From NCBI RefSeq assembly GCF_013280595.1, contig NZ_JAAATY010000014.1, positions 106,723 to 170,722 on the forward strand: a DNA stretch of 64,000 nt, in the 5' to 3' direction. How positions within the stretch are numbered: the stretch's first letter is position 1; every line of letters starts with the position of its first letter. Made by a program: the position numbers and the translations under genes. Source of the stretch: Kibdelosporangium persicum (GTDB lineage: Bacteria; Actinomycetota; Actinomycetes; Mycobacteriales; Pseudonocardiaceae). Under the pieces are notes generated by a model, which was not told the DNA's origin, searched no databases, and saw only the letters and a program-made list of their open reading frames with translations. Of this stretch, positions 33,860-42,259 are shown one piece after another.

Positions 33860-34801
33860 ATGCACGTGGTTGCGGTTCTCGCGCTGGACGGCGTGGTGGG
33901 GTTCGATCTGACGATTCCGTGTCAGGTGTTCTCGTCGGCACCTGGCTACGAGGTGCGGGTGTGCGCGGAACGCTCGGTCACGGCGACCGCGCACGGCGAG
34001 GAGTCGTTCCGGATCTCCTCGCGCTACGGCCTTTCCGACGCGCGAGACGCGGACACGATCATCGTGCCGGGCATCTCACCCGACCAGCAGCCTGCCGAGC
34101 GGGCGTTGGACCTGTTGCGCGAGAGGGCTTCGAGCGGAGCCCGGATCGCGTCCATCTGCACGGGCGCGTTCGTGTTGGGGCGGGCGGGTTTGCTCAGTGG
34201 CCGTCGTGTGACGACCCATTGGGTTGTCGCCGGCCAGTTGGCCGCGATGTTTCCCGATGCGACCGTGGATCCGTCGGTGTTGTTCGTCGACGAAGGACAG
34301 ATCCTGACTTCGGCGGGCATCGCGGCCGGGCTGGACCTCTGCCTGCACATGGTCCGGCTGGACCACGGTGCCGCGGTGGCGGCCGACACCGCGCGGGTGA
34401 TCGTCATGCCTCCGCAACGGTCCGGCGGCCAGGCGCAGTTCATCGATCACCCTGAGCCGGACGTGGACACGTACGACCTTGGGCCCGTTCTGCACTGGAT
34501 GCAGGACAACCTGCATGCTCCGTTGACGATCGCCGACATCGCCGCGAAGGCGACCATGAGCACTCGGAACCTGTCCCGGCGGTTCCGTGCCCAGACCGGC
34601 ACCACTCCGCTGCGGTGGCTGCTTGACCGTCGTGTACAGCGGGCAAGGGAACTGCTGGAGACGACCGGGCTGCCGGTCGACCGGATCGCGCAGACGTGTG
34701 GGTTCGGCTCGCCCGAGACGCTGCGGCACCACTTCGCGAAGCACGTCGGCACCACGCCCCGGGCTTACCGGGCGACGTTCCAGCAGTCAGGCGAGCGGTA
34801 G
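33860..34801 (+). CDS. GlxA-type AraC regulator (DJ-1 domain plus HTH)
   Basis: 313 residues. The N-terminal DJ-1/PfpI-like domain (1-180) contains VPGIS and ASICTGAFVLGRAGLL. A double AraC helix-turn-helix follows (220-310: LTIADIAAKATMSTRNLSRRFRAQTGTTPLRWLLDRRVQRARELLE and IAQTCGFGSPETLRHHF). The ATG at 33860 has TAATAT eight to nine nt upstream, so it is likely leaderless. It probably activates or represses the divergent DJ-1 gene. The 3' end overlaps the next convergent gene by 15 bp. Confidence 0.92.
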   Translation: MHVVAVLALDGVVGFDLTIPCQVFSSAPGYEVRVCAERSVTATAHGEESFRISSRYGLSDARDADTIIVPGISPDQQPAERALDLLRERASSGARIASICTGAFVLGRAGLLSGRRVTTHWVVAGQLAAMFPDATVDPSVLFVDEGQILTSAGIAAGLDLCLHMVRLDHGAAVAADTARVIVMPPQRSGGQAQFIDHPEPDVDTYDLGPVLHWMQDNLHAPLTIADIAAKATMSTRNLSRRFRAQTGTTPLRWLLDRRVQRARELLETTGLPVDRIAQTCGFGSPETLRHHFAKHVGTTPRAYRATFQQSGER

Positions 34802-35356
34802 CAGAACCTCCCGGAGCGCGGCCGTCGTGCCGGTGAACCGATGGGACGCCAGCACGTGTGTCTCGGTGAGTGGTTCCCACAGTGGTTCGCTCACCCGGAT
34901 CTGGGTGATCACCAGGTGGAACGGCTTCACCGGGCGGCCGAGTTCCGCTTCCAGAGCGCGGACGACCTCGTCGACCGGAATGGCGGGCGCGTGGCTCAAC
35001 GTCGCGTGATACCGGGCCGCGGGGACGGTCAGCGCGGCGAGCGCGGCACGCATGGCGGGCCGATTGGCCAAAGCGGGTGACGTCTCCACCATCGGCGCGT
35101 GGGACAGCGCCTGCGGGCCCGGGACTTCGGTACGGGACCACGCCAGCACGTCGGCCCACCAGTCCGGCCATTCCAGGGCCACTGCCGTGCGGTCGACGTT
35201 CTCGGGGACGAAGACGGGCACGGAGGGATCGAGGCTCGCGATATGCGGCCGAGTGTCCACGGACAGAGCCAACGTGTCCCGGATGTACAGCGCGACATCC
35301 ACGGCGAGCGAGCCGCCGTAGCTCACGCGCCACGACTGCGTGCCACCCGGGTGCAT
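34787..35356 (-). CDS. Hypothetical protein, possibly 2H-phosphoesterase-like
   Basis: 189 residues, no signal or membrane segment. One HxT-type motif (RYHATLSHAP) and a strand PFHLVITQIRVSEPLWEPL resemble one half of the 2H phosphoesterase (2'-5' RNA ligase-like) fold, but I cannot see the second motif clearly. The gene starts 9 bp after the rho-like gene and is probably co-transcribed with it. The function is unknown. Confidence 0.7.
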   Translation of the reverse strand: MHPGGTQSWRVSYGGSLAVDVALYIRDTLALSVDTRPHIASLDPSVPVFVPENVDRTAVALEWPDWWADVLAWSRTEVPGPQALSHAPMVETSPALANRPAMRAALAALTVPAARYHATLSHAPAIPVDEVVRALEAELGRPVKPFHLVITQIRVSEPLWEPLTETHVLASHRFTGTTAALREVLLPLA

Positions 35357-35365
35357 ACCGCCAGT

Positions 35366-36421
35366 CTACGGCCGCAATTGGCTGAGGAACTCCGCGTTGG
35401 TCTGCGTCCGGCGCAGAGTGTCCAGCAGAGCCGTGATGTCCCGGCCGTGCAGTGCGCGGCGCAGCAGCCGGGTCGCCGCGTTCTCGGCCGGAGTGAGCAG
35501 GAGATCCTCCCTGCGTGTGCCGGTCCGGGTGTGGTCGATCGCCGGGAAGATCCGCCTGCCGGCGATCTTGCGATCCAGCCGGACCTCGGCGTTGCCGGTG
35601 GACTTGTACTCCTCGAACATCAGGCTGTCGCCGACCGAACCGGTCTCCACCAGGGCGGTGGCGATGATCGTGACCGAGCCCGCGTTCTCCAGGTTGCGGG
35701 CCGCGCCGAGCAGGCGTTTGGGATGGACGAGGGCGCCGGAGTCCACACCACCGGTCAGGATCCGGCCGGAGTTCGGCGCGGCCAGGTTGTACGCGCGGCC
35801 GAGCCGGGTCAGCGAGTCCAGGATGACCACGACGTCCTTGCCGGTCTCAGCCAGGCGTTTGGCCCGTTCGACGGCCAGTTCGGCGATCGCCACGTGCTCG
35901 CCGGGCGGCTGGTCGAAGGTGGCGGCGATCACCTCGCCGGGCACCGCCCTGGCGAAGTCCGTGACCTCCTCGGGACGTTCGCCGACCAGCAGCAGCATCT
36001 GGTGGCATTCCGGGTGGTTCTTCGCGACGCCGTGCGCGATCGCCTGCAGCGCGGTGGTCTTGCCGGCCTTGGGCGGGGCCACGACCAACGCCCGCTGGCC
36101 CTTGCCGACCGGCATCAACAGGTCGATCGCGCGGGTGGTCAGCTCGTGCTGCTCGGTCTCCAGCCGCAGCCTTTCGTGGGGGTAGAGCGAGACCAGATCG
36201 GTGAACACGGGCCTTGGCCTGGGTGGCAGGCCGTTGACCAGCATGACTTCGGTCAGTCTGGAGCCGTCGGCGACACCCGAGACGGTGTCGCCGCGACGCA
36301 GTCCGTGCTTGCGGACGAGTCCCGATGGGACTGGGACGTCGCCCGGGCCGGGCAGGTAGCCCTCCGCCCGGACGTGTGCCCGTCCGTCCACAATGTCCAG
36401 TATTCCGGTTGTTTCGTGCAT
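35366..36421 (-). CDS. Compact transcription termination factor Rho paralogue
   Basis: 351 residues, shorter than E. coli Rho (419) and much shorter than usual actinobacterial Rho. The RNA-binding OB domain begins at residue ~5 (GILDIVDGRAHVRAEGYLPG). The ATPase has PKAGKT (117-122), VILDS (199-203), LTRLGRAYN (204-212), the Q-loop region and R-loop RRIFPAID. The N-terminal helical domain and long insert of housekeeping Rho are absent. Three positions lining or near the bicyclomycin pocket differ: Gly147 (E. coli Asp210), Phe156 (Met219) and Ser274 (Gly337). It may be an accessory or drug-insensitive Rho. It likely forms an operon with the downstream hypothetical gene. Confidence 0.9.
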   Translation of the reverse strand: MHETTGILDIVDGRAHVRAEGYLPGPGDVPVPSGLVRKHGLRRGDTVSGVADGSRLTEVMLVNGLPPRPRPVFTDLVSLYPHERLRLETEQHELTTRAIDLLMPVGKGQRALVVAPPKAGKTTALQAIAHGVAKNHPECHQMLLLVGERPEEVTDFARAVPGEVIAATFDQPPGEHVAIAELAVERAKRLAETGKDVVVILDSLTRLGRAYNLAAPNSGRILTGGVDSGALVHPKRLLGAARNLENAGSVTIIATALVETGSVGDSLMFEEYKSTGNAEVRLDRKIAGRRIFPAIDHTRTGTRREDLLLTPAENAATRLLRRALHGRDITALLDTLRRTQTNAEFLSQLRP

Positions 36422-36589
36422 GATGGGTCCTCAGAGGTGGGTATGCCGGAAGAACGTCCGGCGAAGGTGGTGAAGAAACTCCGTGGGAGGCGTTCCGCCC
36501 GCATCCACAGGAGGGAGATGCCCCCGAGGCTACCCACCCGCCGTCCGGGCCGCAACAGCGTTCGGTCGCGCCTGTGGCTAAATGGATGT

Positions 36590-37150
36590 ATGGGCAGGTT
36601 GAGTCGGACGGACCGACGTCGGCAGTTGCTGGATTCGGCGATGGAGATCATCCGGGCCGACGGCACCAACGCGTTGACGTTGGTCACGCTCGCCGAACGG
36701 GCAGGGGTGTCCCGGCCGGTCGTGTACGACCACTTCGCGACCCGGGAGGTGCTGCTGGTCGAGCTGTACCGGGACTACGACCAGCGGGTGCTGGCGACCA
36801 TGCGTGACGCGTTGCAGCAGCGGGCGCGGTCGCTGGGAGCCGTCGCCTCGGTGCTGAGCACGGCGTACATCGACGGCGTCGTGGACGCGGGGGAGGAGTG
36901 CGAAGAGGTCTTCGCGGCGCTCGCGGGCAGTCCGTCGACCCGGCAGGTGTTGCGGGATTCGCGGGACTTCTACATCGCCGAGTTCCGGCGGGCGCTCGAA
37001 CCGTTCGCGCGGCTGGGCCTGCCCGCGCTGACCGGGATCTTCAGCGCCGTCGAGGGCTTGGCGCGGGCCGCCGCGGAGAAGCGGATCGCACGCCAGGACG
37101 CGATCGCCACCGCCAGTCTGATCGTGAAGCGGGTTGCGGCGGCGGGCTAA
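36590..37150 (+). CDS. TetR family regulator of the imine-reductase-like gene
   Basis: 186 residues; ATG at 36590 with a TGGCTAAAT-type -10 just upstream, so probably leaderless. The helix-turn-helix is NALTLVTLAERAGVSRPVVYDHFATRE (residues ~27-53). It is followed 19 bp later by the imine-reductase-like gene, and the gap is filled by a perfect 19-bp palindrome, evidently its operator. The stop codon lies inside that palindrome. Confidence 0.92.
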   Translation: MGRLSRTDRRRQLLDSAMEIIRADGTNALTLVTLAERAGVSRPVVYDHFATREVLLVELYRDYDQRVLATMRDALQQRARSLGAVASVLSTAYIDGVVDAGEECEEVFAALAGSPSTRQVLRDSRDFYIAEFRRALEPFARLGLPALTGIFSAVEGLARAAAEKRIARQDAIATASLIVKRVAAAG

Positions 37151-37167
37151 CCTACATAATGTAGGTT
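37149..37167. promoter_or_regulatory. TetR operator overlapping the -10 of the imine-reductase-like gene
   Basis: AACCTACAT-A-ATGTAGGTT is a perfect inverted repeat with 9-bp arms. A -10-like CATAAT (37155-37160) lies in its centre and the ATG is at 37170, so binding would block the promoter of a leaderless transcript. Confidence 0.75.
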
Positions 37168-37169
37168 CC

Positions 37170-37937
37170 ATGCGAACGGTGATGGTGGGGGCGAATCCCC
37201 GGGGCAAGGCGATCGCGGCTGTGCTGGGCGCGTCGGAATCCGGACTCCAGCAAGCGGACCTGGTGGTCCTCTGCGTCGAGGACTACGCACAAATCCCGGA
37301 GCTGCCGCCGGGGCCGGACGTCGTGAACCTCACGTCCGGTACGAGCGAGCAGGCCGTCGAGGCCGGGATCCGGTTCGGGGCAAGGTATCTGGACGGCGCG
37401 CTGATGGCGCATCCGGAACATGTCGGCCGCCCCGAGACCGTGCTTGTCTACAGTGGATCGCGGGAGGTCTTCGACCGGCACTCGGAACTGCTCGCCCGCC
37501 TGGGCAGGACAACGTATCTGGGCCCGGACCCGGGGACTGCGTCGCTGTACGACGCGGCGATGCTGAACTTCGCGTGGGCCACACTGATCGGCTACCTGCA
37601 GACGGCGACCCTGCTGGGGACCGCCTCGGTCAGGGCCGAGACGTTCACGCCCTTGCTGACGGACTGGCTGAAGTCGACCGTGGTGGACGTCATCTCGGAC
37701 TACGCCGGTCAGATCGACGCTGGGCGCTATCCGGGCGACGAGGAATGGCTCGAACTCGACGCGCCGCTGATGCGGCACCTGATCACCGCGACCGAGCAGC
37801 GCGGACTGGACTCCGCGCTGCCCCGGCTGATCGAATCGTTGACCGCACGGGGAATCGCGGCCGGTCGTGGTGCGGAGAGCTTCGCCAGTCTCGTGGAGGT
37901 GATCCGTGGTGGCGGACCTCGGCCCGCCACCACGTGA
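37170..37937 (+). CDS. Imine-reductase-family NADPH oxidoreductase with shortened Rossmann domain
   Basis: 255 residues, below the ~290 usual for imine reductases. The family features are present: DLVVLCVEDY, VVNLTSGTSEQA, DGALMAHPE, VLVYSGSRE and TYLGPDPG, followed by the helical dimerisation domain with YAGQIDAGRYPGDEEWLELD. The N-terminus goes from GANPRGKAIA to the DLVVL strand in about 20 residues where ~45 are normal, so a beta-alpha unit of the NADPH fold appears missing. It could still be active or could be a binding protein. It is controlled by the adjacent TetR. Confidence 0.85.
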   Translation: MRTVMVGANPRGKAIAAVLGASESGLQQADLVVLCVEDYAQIPELPPGPDVVNLTSGTSEQAVEAGIRFGARYLDGALMAHPEHVGRPETVLVYSGSREVFDRHSELLARLGRTTYLGPDPGTASLYDAAMLNFAWATLIGYLQTATLLGTASVRAETFTPLLTDWLKSTVVDVISDYAGQIDAGRYPGDEEWLELDAPLMRHLITATEQRGLDSALPRLIESLTARGIAAGRGAESFASLVEVIRGGGPRPATT

Positions 37938-37942
37938 TCAGG

Positions 37943-38343
37943 TCACGGGCAAGTGGGTTCGCCTGACTGCGCGGGGACGCTCACCGCGTTCCACGCCGCC
38001 TTGGTGGCGTCGAACTCGGTGCAGCCAGTGGGGAACAGGGGGTCTTGGCCGCCTGCAACGTCGCGACCCGCGCACGGGCGTGGGTCCACGTCGTGGTCTT
38101 GCGCAACAGGCCGTTGTAGAAAATCTGGCCCGCCTTCTGGATCCCGATGCCTGCGATCGTCGAGTTGTCGCACGTCGGGCTGACCGGCTGCCGCCGCCCG
38201 GGTTCGTGCCCTCAGCCAGCAGGTAGAACCAGTGGTTCTGCGGGCCCGCCGCGGCGTGCACCTCGGTGTTCGGGATGGACGAGCTGTAGCAGTCCGGGTG
38301 GTTGCGCAACGAAGGCTGGTGCATGTAACGGATCGGGCCGTTG
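37943..38343 (-). pseudogene. Decayed C-terminal part of a secreted M4 metallopeptidase
   Basis: Three frame-shifted segments together read like the C-terminal domain of thermolysin-type peptidases: first [14 protein letters not shown] and [13 protein letters not shown], then after a frameshift near 38190 [19 protein letters not shown], then after another near 38045 [15 protein letters not shown] and a stop at 37943. The catalytic N-terminal part is missing; similarity begins immediately after the threonine-synthase-like stop codon, so an internal deletion or rearrangement ends there. It shows no ribosome binding site and is certainly non-functional. Confidence 0.75.
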
Positions 38344-38348
38344 CCGAC

Positions 38349-39545
38349 TCAGCCGAGCCGGTCACCTGGGTCGAGCGTCGGGACATCGACCTCGGCCGGG
38401 TACTTCAGGCCCGAGCCGGTGTTGAGCACGACGACCTCCTCGGTTTCCTTGATCCAGCCGGAATCGCGGAGCCGCCGGACGGCGGCGAGCGTGGCGGCGC
38501 CCTCGGGGCAGATGAACGTGCCTTCGAGGCGGGCGCACAACGCCTGGGTGGCAAGGGTGTCGGTGTCGTCCACGGCGATGGCCGTGCCGTTGGTGGCGTA
38601 TAACGCTTCCAGGATCAGGAAATCGCCGAGCGGTTTGGGCACGGTGATGCCAAACGCGACAGTCTTCGGGTTCGGCCACGCCGTGCTCTCGGTCGCGCCC
38701 GCCTCGAAAGCCGCCACGATCGGGGCGCATCCGCCGGCCTGCACGGCCACCAGGCGCGGCAGCGGCCCGGTCAGCCAGCCGAGTTCCCGCATCTCCCGCA
38801 GTGCCTTGTAGATCCCGATCAGGCCGACACCGCCGCCGGTCGGGTAGACGATCACGTCCGGGCTGCGCCAGCCGAGCTGTTCGACGATCTCGTAGCCCAT
38901 CGTCTTCTTGCCTTCGATGCGGTACGGCTCCTTCAACGTCGACGCGTCGAACAGTTCGCCGTTCGAGCGCGCGATCAAGGCGCCGATCATCTGGCCGCAG
39001 TCGCCGATGTGCCCGCGGACCAGATACAGCTGGGAACCGGTGATTGCCGATTCCGTCCGGTTGATCAGCGGGGCCGATTCGGGCATCGCGACGACGCTGC
39101 GCATGCCCGCCCGCGCGCCGTAAGCGGTCCAGGCCGCGCTGGCGTTTCCGTTGCTGGGCATGGCGAACGCCCGCACCCCGAGCTCGGCCGCGCGGGACAC
39201 GCCGACGGCCGCACCGCGTGCCTTGAACGATCCGGTGGGGAACAGGCCGTCGTCCTTCATCAGCAGACCCGGGACGCCGAACTCCCGGCCCAACGCCGGC
39301 AGTGGCAGCAGTGGGGTCATGCCTTCGCCCATGCTGATCACGCGTTCGCGTACCGGCAGCACCTCGTGGTAGCGCCACAAGGTCGGCGGGCGCCCCGAAA
39401 TGTCCGCGGGGCCGACGGTGACCGAACCGAGGTCGTATCGGGCGAGCAGGGGCGAGCCGCATACGCACAGGTTGTGGATCTCGTCGGCGTCGTACCGCTC
39501 GGCGCAGCGCGAACAGTCCAAATGAGACAGATGGCTGAAGCTCAT
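38349..39545 (-). CDS. Threonine synthase-like PLP-dependent enzyme
   Basis: 398 residues. A short N-terminal zinc-ribbon-like part (CSRC ... CVCG, residues ~8-28) precedes the fold-type II PLP domain: GEGMTPLL, the PLP-lysine motif GSFKARGA, SNGNASAAW and the TGGGVGLIG phosphate loop. This fits threonine synthase paralogues of the type found outside the thr operon; other beta-replacement reactions are possible. The ATG at 39545 has AGGA five nt upstream. Confidence 0.9.
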   Translation of the reverse strand: MSFSHLSHLDCSRCAERYDADEIHNLCVCGSPLLARYDLGSVTVGPADISGRPPTLWRYHEVLPVRERVISMGEGMTPLLPLPALGREFGVPGLLMKDDGLFPTGSFKARGAAVGVSRAAELGVRAFAMPSNGNASAAWTAYGARAGMRSVVAMPESAPLINRTESAITGSQLYLVRGHIGDCGQMIGALIARSNGELFDASTLKEPYRIEGKKTMGYEIVEQLGWRSPDVIVYPTGGGVGLIGIYKALREMRELGWLTGPLPRLVAVQAGGCAPIVAAFEAGATESTAWPNPKTVAFGITVPKPLGDFLILEALYATNGTAIAVDDTDTLATQALCARLEGTFICPEGAATLAAVRRLRDSGWIKETEEVVVLNTGSGLKYPAEVDVPTLDPGDRLG

Positions 39546-39943
39546 GATCCTCATCATCGGTGTTCGCGGCCGGGAAGACGAGACAAGTGGGACCACTGTC
39601 CGCAAATTCACAGAACCCCGGGAGTGGCTTTGTCAAGCTGAGCCGTTCAATGTTCCGCGATGCAGCGCATGCCCTCTTTCAAGGAAGGTTCGTCCCGCGC
39701 GCCGAGGGCGGTGTTGCCGTGAATTTCACGACGCGGAATGACGGCGGAATGTGTGCCCGTACCCGTCCGGTAACGAGCCCCCAGGAGCAGCGGGAATTCG
39801 CCATCTCTTGACCGATACGTCGGACGTTAGTATGGTCTAGACCACAAACCCCTGCAGGTCTTGTGTTTGGTATCGGTACCCGGCGGAGGGACCGGTCGGC
39901 GCGCGACACCGGACCGCAGCTCGTCGTGACGAGGAGCTGAAAA
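39546..39943. other. Intergenic region holding the LPMO promoter and dre site
   Basis: About 400 bases between two divergent genes. The only firm features are the sigma70-type promoter and the dre palindrome at 39808-39846, leaving a ~100-nt leader before the LPMO. Short frames in the rest have no ribosome binding site. Confidence 0.6.
39808..39846 (+). promoter_or_regulatory. LPMO promoter with overlapping DasR-type dre site
   Basis: TTGACC (39808-39813), 17-bp spacer, TATGGT (39831-39836). The palindrome TGGTCTAGACCA (39833-39844) covers the -10 to +1 and matches the DasR responsive element ACTGGTCTAGACCACT in its core, so GlcNAc-phosphate-relieved repression is expected. Confidence 0.8.
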
Positions 39944-40456
39944 ATGAAGCGCAAGTTCATCGCAGCCGTGGTCGGTGCGCTGGTCGCCCCGCTGCTCACG
40001 GTGGTCCTGCCGGCCGGAACGGCCAGTGCGCACGGCTGGATCGTCAGCCCGTCCAGCCGTCAGGACCAGTGCAAGCGTGGTGTCGTCGCGTGCGGCGACA
40101 TCAAGTACGAGCCGCAGAGCGTGGAGGGCCCGAAGGGGCTGCGCAACTGCCACGGCAACGTGGGCAGGTTCGCCGAGCTGAGCAACGACGGCAAGGCCTG
40201 GCAGGTCCAGAACGTCAGCCCGGTCCAGACGTTCACCTGGAACCTGACCGTTCGCCACCGCACCAGCACGTGGGAGTACTTCATCGGCGGCACCCGCGTG
40301 TGGTCGCAGAACGACAACGGTGCCCAGCCGGCTGCCACCGTCACGCACAACGTGAACCTCGGAAGCTTCCGTGGTCGCCAGAAGCTGCTCGCCATCTGGA
40401 ACATCTCGGACACGGCGAACGCCTTCTACGCGTGCGTCGACGTCAACATCCGCTGA
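39944..40456 (+). CDS. AA10 lytic polysaccharide monooxygenase (chitin/cellulose-active)
   Basis: 170 residues, single-domain secreted LPMO. The signal peptide ends at AS-A before HGW, leaving His30 as the copper-binding N-terminal residue; His105 (VRHRTST) is the second ligand and Phe161 (NAFYACVDV) the axial residue. Four cysteines could form two disulfides. Such enzymes oxidatively cleave chitin or cellulose. The dre site in its promoter and the family pattern favour chitin. The ATG follows GAGGAG about seven nt upstream. No carbohydrate-binding module. Confidence 0.95.
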   Translation: MKRKFIAAVVGALVAPLLTVVLPAGTASAHGWIVSPSSRQDQCKRGVVACGDIKYEPQSVEGPKGLRNCHGNVGRFAELSNDGKAWQVQNVSPVQTFTWNLTVRHRTSTWEYFIGGTRVWSQNDNGAQPAATVTHNVNLGSFRGRQKLLAIWNISDTANAFYACVDVNIR

Positions 40457-40619
40457 CGTCGGGCAGGACCGGTCCCGGGCCGGTGGCGAGTCCACGCCAC
40501 CGGCCCGGGATCTTTCACATCGGGTGTTCCGGCCGCCGCTCGACCGTCCACTGTGTCCTTTGGCCGGCCACCGGGCCGCGCGAGTATGGTGCTTGAAGTC
40601 ACACGAACTGGGGAGCACC

Positions 40620-42143
40620 ATGAAAAGACTCTTCGGCGCCATGGTGGCGCTCGTTTCGGCGACAGCGTTGGTGACCACGCCTGCTGTCGCGTACGCCGCG
40701 CAGGGATGTGCCGCGGTGAACAGACCGACGGTGCCCGGCGCCGACGTCGTGTCGGTGACCGCTGTCGAAAAGCCCGGCGGGTCCGTCGAATATCCGCCTG
40801 AGTTCCAGCTTCCGCCGGTTACGAACGTCCCGCCGTACTGCGACGTGACGGTCGTCCTGACGCACCCGGGCGTGGGCGACAAGGTCGCCGTGAAGGTGTG
40901 GTTGCCGATCTCCGGGTGGAACGGCCGGTTCCAGGGCGTCGGTGGCGGCGGCTACTCCATGGCGGTCTGGGACGCCGGTCTGGCTGAGCAGATCAAGCTC
41001 GGTTACGCGGCCGCGACCACCGACGGCGGCGTGGACACCAACACCGGCAGCCCGGCCAAGTGGGCGCTGGACGCCGACGGCGACGTCAACACCGAACTGC
41101 TGAAGAACTTCGCGTCCCGGTCGTTGCACGACATGGCCGTCGCGGGCAAGGCCGTGACCACGCAGCACTACGGGCGCGCGGCGAACTACTCGTACTGGAA
41201 CGGCTGCTCGACAGGCGGACGCCAGGGGCTGATGAACGCGCAGCGCTACCCGGACGACTACGACGGCATCAACGCGGCGGCGCCCGCGATCAACTGGGAC
41301 CGGTTCCTGGTCGCGGACCTGTGGCCGCAGGTCGTCCAGACCTCCGAGCGCAACCGGATGTCGCTGTGCGAGCAGGACGCGTTCGAGAAGGCCGCGCTCG
41401 ACGCGTGCGACACGATCGACGGCGTGGCCGACCGGGTGGTCAACGACCCGCGCAAGTGCCACTACAACCCGTACGACCTGGTCGGCACCAAGATCGTCTG
41501 TGCCGGCCAGGAAGTGGTCATCTCCCGGGCCGACGCCGAGGTGATCCGCGAGATCTGGGACGGCCCGCACGGCTGGTACGGCTTCAACCGCGGCATGGAC
41601 ATCGGCTGGCTCGCCGGGGATCCGCCGTTCGAGATCAGCGCGACCTGGGTGCAGTACTTCATCAAGCAGAACCCGGCCTACGACATCGCGAAGATGACGT
41701 ACGCCGACTACTACCGCGTCTTCGCCGAGTCGCGGGCCCGCTACAACAGCGTCATCGGCACCGACGACCCGGACCTGACGGCGTTCCGGAGGTCCGGCGG
41801 CAAGATGATCACCTGGCACGGCACGGACGACGTGTTGATCCAGTACCAGGGCACCGTCGACTACCGCGAGCGCGTCGGCCGCAGGATGGGCGACGTGAAC
41901 GACTTCTACCGCGTGTTCCTGGCCCCCGGTGCGGACCACTGCGGCGGCGGCCTGGGCGCGTCCCCGGTGGACCCGATGGCGGCGCTGGTCGACTGGGTCG
42001 AGAAGGGCAAGGCCCCGGAAACCCTGCCCGCCCGGACCGCCGACGGCACAGCGACCCGCGACCTGTGCCTCTATCCGTTGGTGCCCAAGTACAAGGGCGG
42101 TGACCCCAACTCGGCGGCCAGCTTCACCTGCCGCCGGGCCTGA
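40620..42143 (+). CDS. Secreted tannase/feruloyl esterase family hydrolase
   Basis: 507 residues with a signal peptide (1-27). The family CS-D-HC motif is complete: CSTGGRQG (Cys196-Ser197), WHGTDDVLI (Asp) and DHCGGG (His-Cys). The N-terminal PYCDVTVVLTHPG and GGGGYSM segments are typical. Members release gallate or hydroxycinnamates from plant polyphenols or arabinoxylan esters. The ATG has GGGGAG six nt upstream. Next to an LPMO and near two glucanases, it fits a saprotrophic polymer-degrading lifestyle. Exact substrate unknown. Confidence 0.9.
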   Translation: MKRLFGAMVALVSATALVTTPAVAYAAQGCAAVNRPTVPGADVVSVTAVEKPGGSVEYPPEFQLPPVTNVPPYCDVTVVLTHPGVGDKVAVKVWLPISGWNGRFQGVGGGGYSMAVWDAGLAEQIKLGYAAATTDGGVDTNTGSPAKWALDADGDVNTELLKNFASRSLHDMAVAGKAVTTQHYGRAANYSYWNGCSTGGRQGLMNAQRYPDDYDGINAAAPAINWDRFLVADLWPQVVQTSERNRMSLCEQDAFEKAALDACDTIDGVADRVVNDPRKCHYNPYDLVGTKIVCAGQEVVISRADAEVIREIWDGPHGWYGFNRGMDIGWLAGDPPFEISATWVQYFIKQNPAYDIAKMTYADYYRVFAESRARYNSVIGTDDPDLTAFRRSGGKMITWHGTDDVLIQYQGTVDYRERVGRRMGDVNDFYRVFLAPGADHCGGGLGASPVDPMAALVDWVEKGKAPETLPARTADGTATRDLCLYPLVPKYKGGDPNSAASFTCRRA

Positions 42144-42246
42144 CCTGCCCCCGGCTGGGTCCGGTGGTGCTCGTGCCACCGGGCCCGGTCGTACCATCGA
42201 CGGCGTCTGGACGTCCGGCCCGGGGGACGGGCCGGGAAGCCCTTGA

Positions 42247-42259
42247 GATAATCGCGGAG
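42247..42259 (+). promoter_or_regulatory. -10 element of leaderless htpG
   Basis: GATAAT (42247-42252) is followed by six bases and then the GTG start codon (42259), the layout of a leaderless actinobacterial mRNA. Confidence 0.5.

Noticed and set aside
36436-36538. GGTGGGTA/TACCCACC inverted repeat as a riboswitch in the rho leader
   Set aside because: The far arm overlaps the likely -10, so it would probably not be transcribed; no known riboswitch motif is visible.
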